From Rhizobium sp. BK376 (GTDB lineage Bacteria > Pseudomonadota > Alphaproteobacteria > Rhizobiales > Rhizobiaceae): DNA of 42,263 nt. Below, one piece after another: positions 40,201-42,263 of the stretch. Location: NCBI RefSeq assembly GCF_004341625.1, contig NZ_SLZG01000034.1, positions 1 through 42,263 on the forward strand. The letters are read 5' to 3'. Under the pieces are notes generated by a model. The model had not been told where the DNA came from, ran no database searches, and saw nothing but the letters and a program-made list of their open reading frames with translations. Numbering within the stretch: position 1 is the first letter of the stretch; each line of letters starts with the position of its first letter. The translations under genes and the position numbers were made by a program.

Positions 40201-41139
40201 ATGCGTATGATTTCCAAGCTTCTTATGGGAACGGCACTCGCGGCGGCGATTGCGATGCCTGCAGCCGCCAAAGATCTCCAAAAGATCGGGATCTCGGTTG
40301 GCCTTCTCGGCAACCCATTCTTTGTCGCGACGATCAAGGGTATCGAAGACAGCGCCAAGAAGATAAATCCGAATGTTCAAGTGACCTCGGTATCAGCCGA
40401 CTATGACCTGAACAAGCAGGTTTCGCAGATAGATAGCTTCATCGCAGCTGGCGTCGATATCATCATGCTGAACGCCGTCGATGCCAAGGCGATCGCACCC
40501 GCCGTGAAGAAGGCCCAGGCCGCTGGCGTTATCGTTGCCGCGTTCGACGTTTCCGCACCGGGCGCTGACGTTACCGTGATGACCAACAACATCAAGGCTG
40601 GCGGGGAAGCCTGCCAATACATCGTCGATCAGCTTAAGGGTAAGGGCAACGTCGTCATAATAAATGGGCCGGCCTCGTCGTCTATCATTGACCGGGTCCA
40701 GGGCTGCAAGGCTGTCTTGGCGAAAAGCCCTGACATCAAGATCCTGTCCGACGATCAGAACGGTCAAGGTTCGCGCGACGGTGGCCTCGCAGTAATGCAG
40801 GGTCTCCTGACACGTTTCGACAAGATCGACGCCGTTTTTGCGATCAACGATCCGACCGGTATTGGCGCGGAACTGGCTGCCAAGCAGCTGAACCGCAATG
40901 AATTCTTCATCACCTCGGTCGACGGCGCACCAGATATAGAAAAGTCGCTTGCCAGCGGCAAGTCGATGATCAAGGCGTCCGCCTCGCAGGATCCGTACAC
41001 CATGGCCGGCGACTCCCTGAAGATGGCTGTCGACGTCTTGAACGGCAAAAAGCCCGCAGAGCCGACGGTACTCCTCGATCCGAAGTTGATCACGGCTGAC
41101 AACATCAAGGATTACAAGGGTTGGACAGCAGCTCGCTAA
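40201..41139 (+). CDS. CUT2-type sugar-binding protein (RbsB type)
   Basis: This 312-aa periplasmic protein has a Sec signal (MRMISKLLMGTALAAAIAMPAAA, cleavage before KDLQ). The body has KIGISVGLLGNPFFVATIKGIEDSAKK, DSFIAAGVDIIMLNAVDA, GVIVAAFDVSAPGADVTVMTNN and KIDAVFAINDPTGIGAELAAK, the pattern of Peripla_BP_4 proteins. Start ATG 40201 has AAAGGAGGAAA directly upstream; an earlier in-frame start at 40129 lacks one and would spoil the signal peptide. The conserved FFVATIKG and NDPTG residues line the sugar pocket in relatives. The sugar is unknown; a ketose, or a pentose or deoxyhexose, is likely. Confidence 0.95.
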   Translation: MRMISKLLMGTALAAAIAMPAAAKDLQKIGISVGLLGNPFFVATIKGIEDSAKKINPNVQVTSVSADYDLNKQVSQIDSFIAAGVDIIMLNAVDAKAIAPAVKKAQAAGVIVAAFDVSAPGADVTVMTNNIKAGGEACQYIVDQLKGKGNVVIINGPASSSIIDRVQGCKAVLAKSPDIKILSDDQNGQGSRDGGLAVMQGLLTRFDKIDAVFAINDPTGIGAELAAKQLNRNEFFITSVDGAPDIEKSLASGKSMIKASASQDPYTMAGDSLKMAVDVLNGKKPAEPTVLLDPKLITADNIKDYKGWTAAR

Positions 41140-41152
41140 GAGCCTCCTAAAC

Positions 41153-41191
41153 GAGGGACCCGCTCAGCGTAATTTTCTGTAGCGGGCCCTC
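41153..41191 (+). terminator. Intercistronic hairpin after the binding-protein gene
   Basis: GAGGGaCCCGCT and AGCGGGCCCTC pair as an 11-bp stem with one bulged A, around a 16-nt loop, 14 bp after the stop. No T-run follows. It may be a partial terminator or 3' stabiliser that keeps binding-protein mRNA high relative to the epimerase gene downstream. Confidence 0.55.
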
Positions 41192-41224
41192 AAACTCTGA
41201 CTGCAAGCAAGGAACGGTCGTCAC

Positions 41225-42121
41225 ATGTCCAAAATCGGTGTTCATTCATTCGTCTGGAGCGCAGGTTCATCTAGAGATGAGCTGGAAAGAGCTCTTACCC
41301 GCACCCATGAGCTTGGATACAAGCTGATCGAGTTTTCCTATCTTGATCCTCAGCAAGTGGACGTGAAGTGGCTCGCCGGCAGACTACAAGAGCTCGGCCT
41401 TGATGTTGCAATCAGCATGGGACTTCCACCGGAGGGGGATATATCGAGCACAGACCCATCGGTCGTACGAAATGGCGAAGATATCCTAGACAGGGCAGTC
41501 GGACTTGTTCGGGATCTAGGCGGCACGAAACTCGCAGGCATCCTTAGTTCGGCGCACGGGAAGCAAGAACAAGCACCGACGAGAAGAGCCTGGGACACCA
41601 GTGTCTCCGCCCTGACGAAAGTTGCCGATCGAGCCAAGGCATCCGGCGTCACCCTTAATCTTGAGATCGTCAATCGCTTCGAAAGCAATATGCTGAACAC
41701 GGCCGCACAAGGCATGGCCTATATCAGGGACACTGGAGCCTCGAACGTCCTACTGCACCTCGATACGTTTCATATGAATATTGAGGAGGCTGACGTTGGC
41801 CTGGCGATCCGCCATGCAGCTGATAAGATTGGATACGTTCATATCGGTGAAAGCCACCGCGGCTACCTCGGAACAGGCAACATCGATTTCGCCGCGATAT
41901 TTGACGGTCTTATTGCTATCGGTTGGAGCGATTACGTCACCTTCGAGTCGTTTTCGACTACGATTGTCGATAAAGAGCTGTCTCTCAAGACGGCCATCTG
42001 GCGAAATCTTTGGACCGACAACGTGTCTCTCGCAAAGCACGCCCGGACATTTATTGAGATCGGACTGGAAACGGCAAAGCGTAAGGCTGATCTGGTCAAA
42101 AGTGCGCACTTGCCTGGCTGA
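41225..42121 (+). CDS. Ketose 3-epimerase-like sugar isomerase (DTE family)
   Basis: This is a 298-aa xylose-isomerase-like TIM barrel. The metal ligands of D-tagatose 3-epimerase-type enzymes are all at matching spacing: E147 in NLEIVNRFES, D180 in LLHLDTFHMNIEE, H206 in YVHIGESHRG and E241 in VTFESF. The catalytic pair is therefore E147 and E241. Length is normal for the family. It follows the binding protein by 85 bp with AAGGA upstream of ATG 41225. Predicted role: interconverts C3 epimers of the imported ketose before phosphorylation. Exact sugar not deducible. Confidence 0.9.
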   Translation: MSKIGVHSFVWSAGSSRDELERALTRTHELGYKLIEFSYLDPQQVDVKWLAGRLQELGLDVAISMGLPPEGDISSTDPSVVRNGEDILDRAVGLVRDLGGTKLAGILSSAHGKQEQAPTRRAWDTSVSALTKVADRAKASGVTLNLEIVNRFESNMLNTAAQGMAYIRDTGASNVLLHLDTFHMNIEEADVGLAIRHAADKIGYVHIGESHRGYLGTGNIDFAAIFDGLIAIGWSDYVTFESFSTTIVDKELSLKTAIWRNLWTDNVSLAKHARTFIEIGLETAKRKADLVKSAHLPG

Positions 42122-42151
42122 CGATTCATGGCTGGTTGACAAGTTTCAAAA

Positions 42152-42263
42152 ATGCGTTGTGCCACGAGCCGGCTCACCGATCACGACGAGTTGTCCTCGG
42201 AGACCGTGCGTCGCCGGCTGGCTGAGAACCATCTCAAGCCTTGGCGCAAAGACATGTGGTGCA
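42152..42263 (+). pseudogene. IS630-family transposase fragment (runs off the window)
   Basis: From ATG 42152 the frame reads TSRLTDHDELSSETVRRRLAEN and KPWRKDMWC, the conserved N-terminal-middle segment of IS630-type transposases just before the DDE domain. The usual N-terminal helix-turn-helix part is missing between here and the epimerase gene, so the copy is 5'-truncated. The 3' side is outside the window. Confidence 0.75.

Noticed and set aside
1..42263. Search for CRISPR arrays, tRNA and rRNA genes, phage integrases
   Set aside because: No regularly spaced repeats, cloverleaf candidates, rRNA text or integrase motifs were noticed by reading; no covariance search was possible.

Overview
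The window looks like a GC-rich alphaproteobacterial accessory region, most likely from a Rhizobiaceae plasmid or genomic island (Rhizobium/Agrobacterium/Sinorhizobium type). I infer this from codon use, gene families and the mix of IS3, IS5, IS110 and IS630 remnants. It carries no rRNA, tRNA, CRISPR array or replication gene that I can see.

Left part (1-8390): an insertion-sequence scrap heap (the end of an IS5-type transposase, a decayed IS3 orfB and a 5'-truncated hipA), about 860 bp without a gene, then a compact lipid-modification operon. That operon has an ArnT-like membrane glycosyltransferase, a polyprenyl-phosphate GT2 and a ChbG/YdjC-type deacetylase. Its probable fourth gene is cut off after about 28 codons by an IS110 (IS1111-type) element whose own recombinase has one in-frame stop. 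A VapBC-like toxin-antitoxin pair and the decayed remnant of a second vapC follow.

Middle part (8390-29354): two neighbouring glycan-uptake loci of different transporter classes. Locus 1 (minus strand) encodes a family-1 solute-binding protein, two permeases, a TIM-barrel hydrolase-like protein, an aldo/keto reductase, an amidohydrolase and a MalK/UgpC-type ATPase. A 732-aa GH42/GHL6-like hydrolase is transcribed divergently, and an IclR regulator lies convergent to it. Locus 2 (plus strand) encodes a DppA-type binding protein, an 859-aa glycoside-hydrolase-like protein and DppBCDF-type components, with a divergent LacI-type regulator. None of the hydrolases has a signal peptide, which suggests oligosaccharides are imported and cut inside the cell. 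The same perfect palindrome, GGTAGCGCTACC, sits at the same place over the -10 box of the iclR promoter and of the locus-2 promoter. A second 16-bp motif is shared by the iclR leader and the divergent promoter of locus 1. This suggests a LacI-to-IclR cascade joining both loci, and it is the most interesting thing in the window.

Right part (29827-42263): a MYG1-family protein, an IS110 relic, and a ketose or deoxysugar catabolic locus. The locus has two divergent arms: aldolase, FGGY kinase and HAD phosphatase on the minus strand; DeoR regulator, second FGGY kinase, RbsA/RbsC/RbsB-type transporter and ketose 3-epimerase-like protein on the plus strand. The window ends inside an IS630-type transposase fragment.
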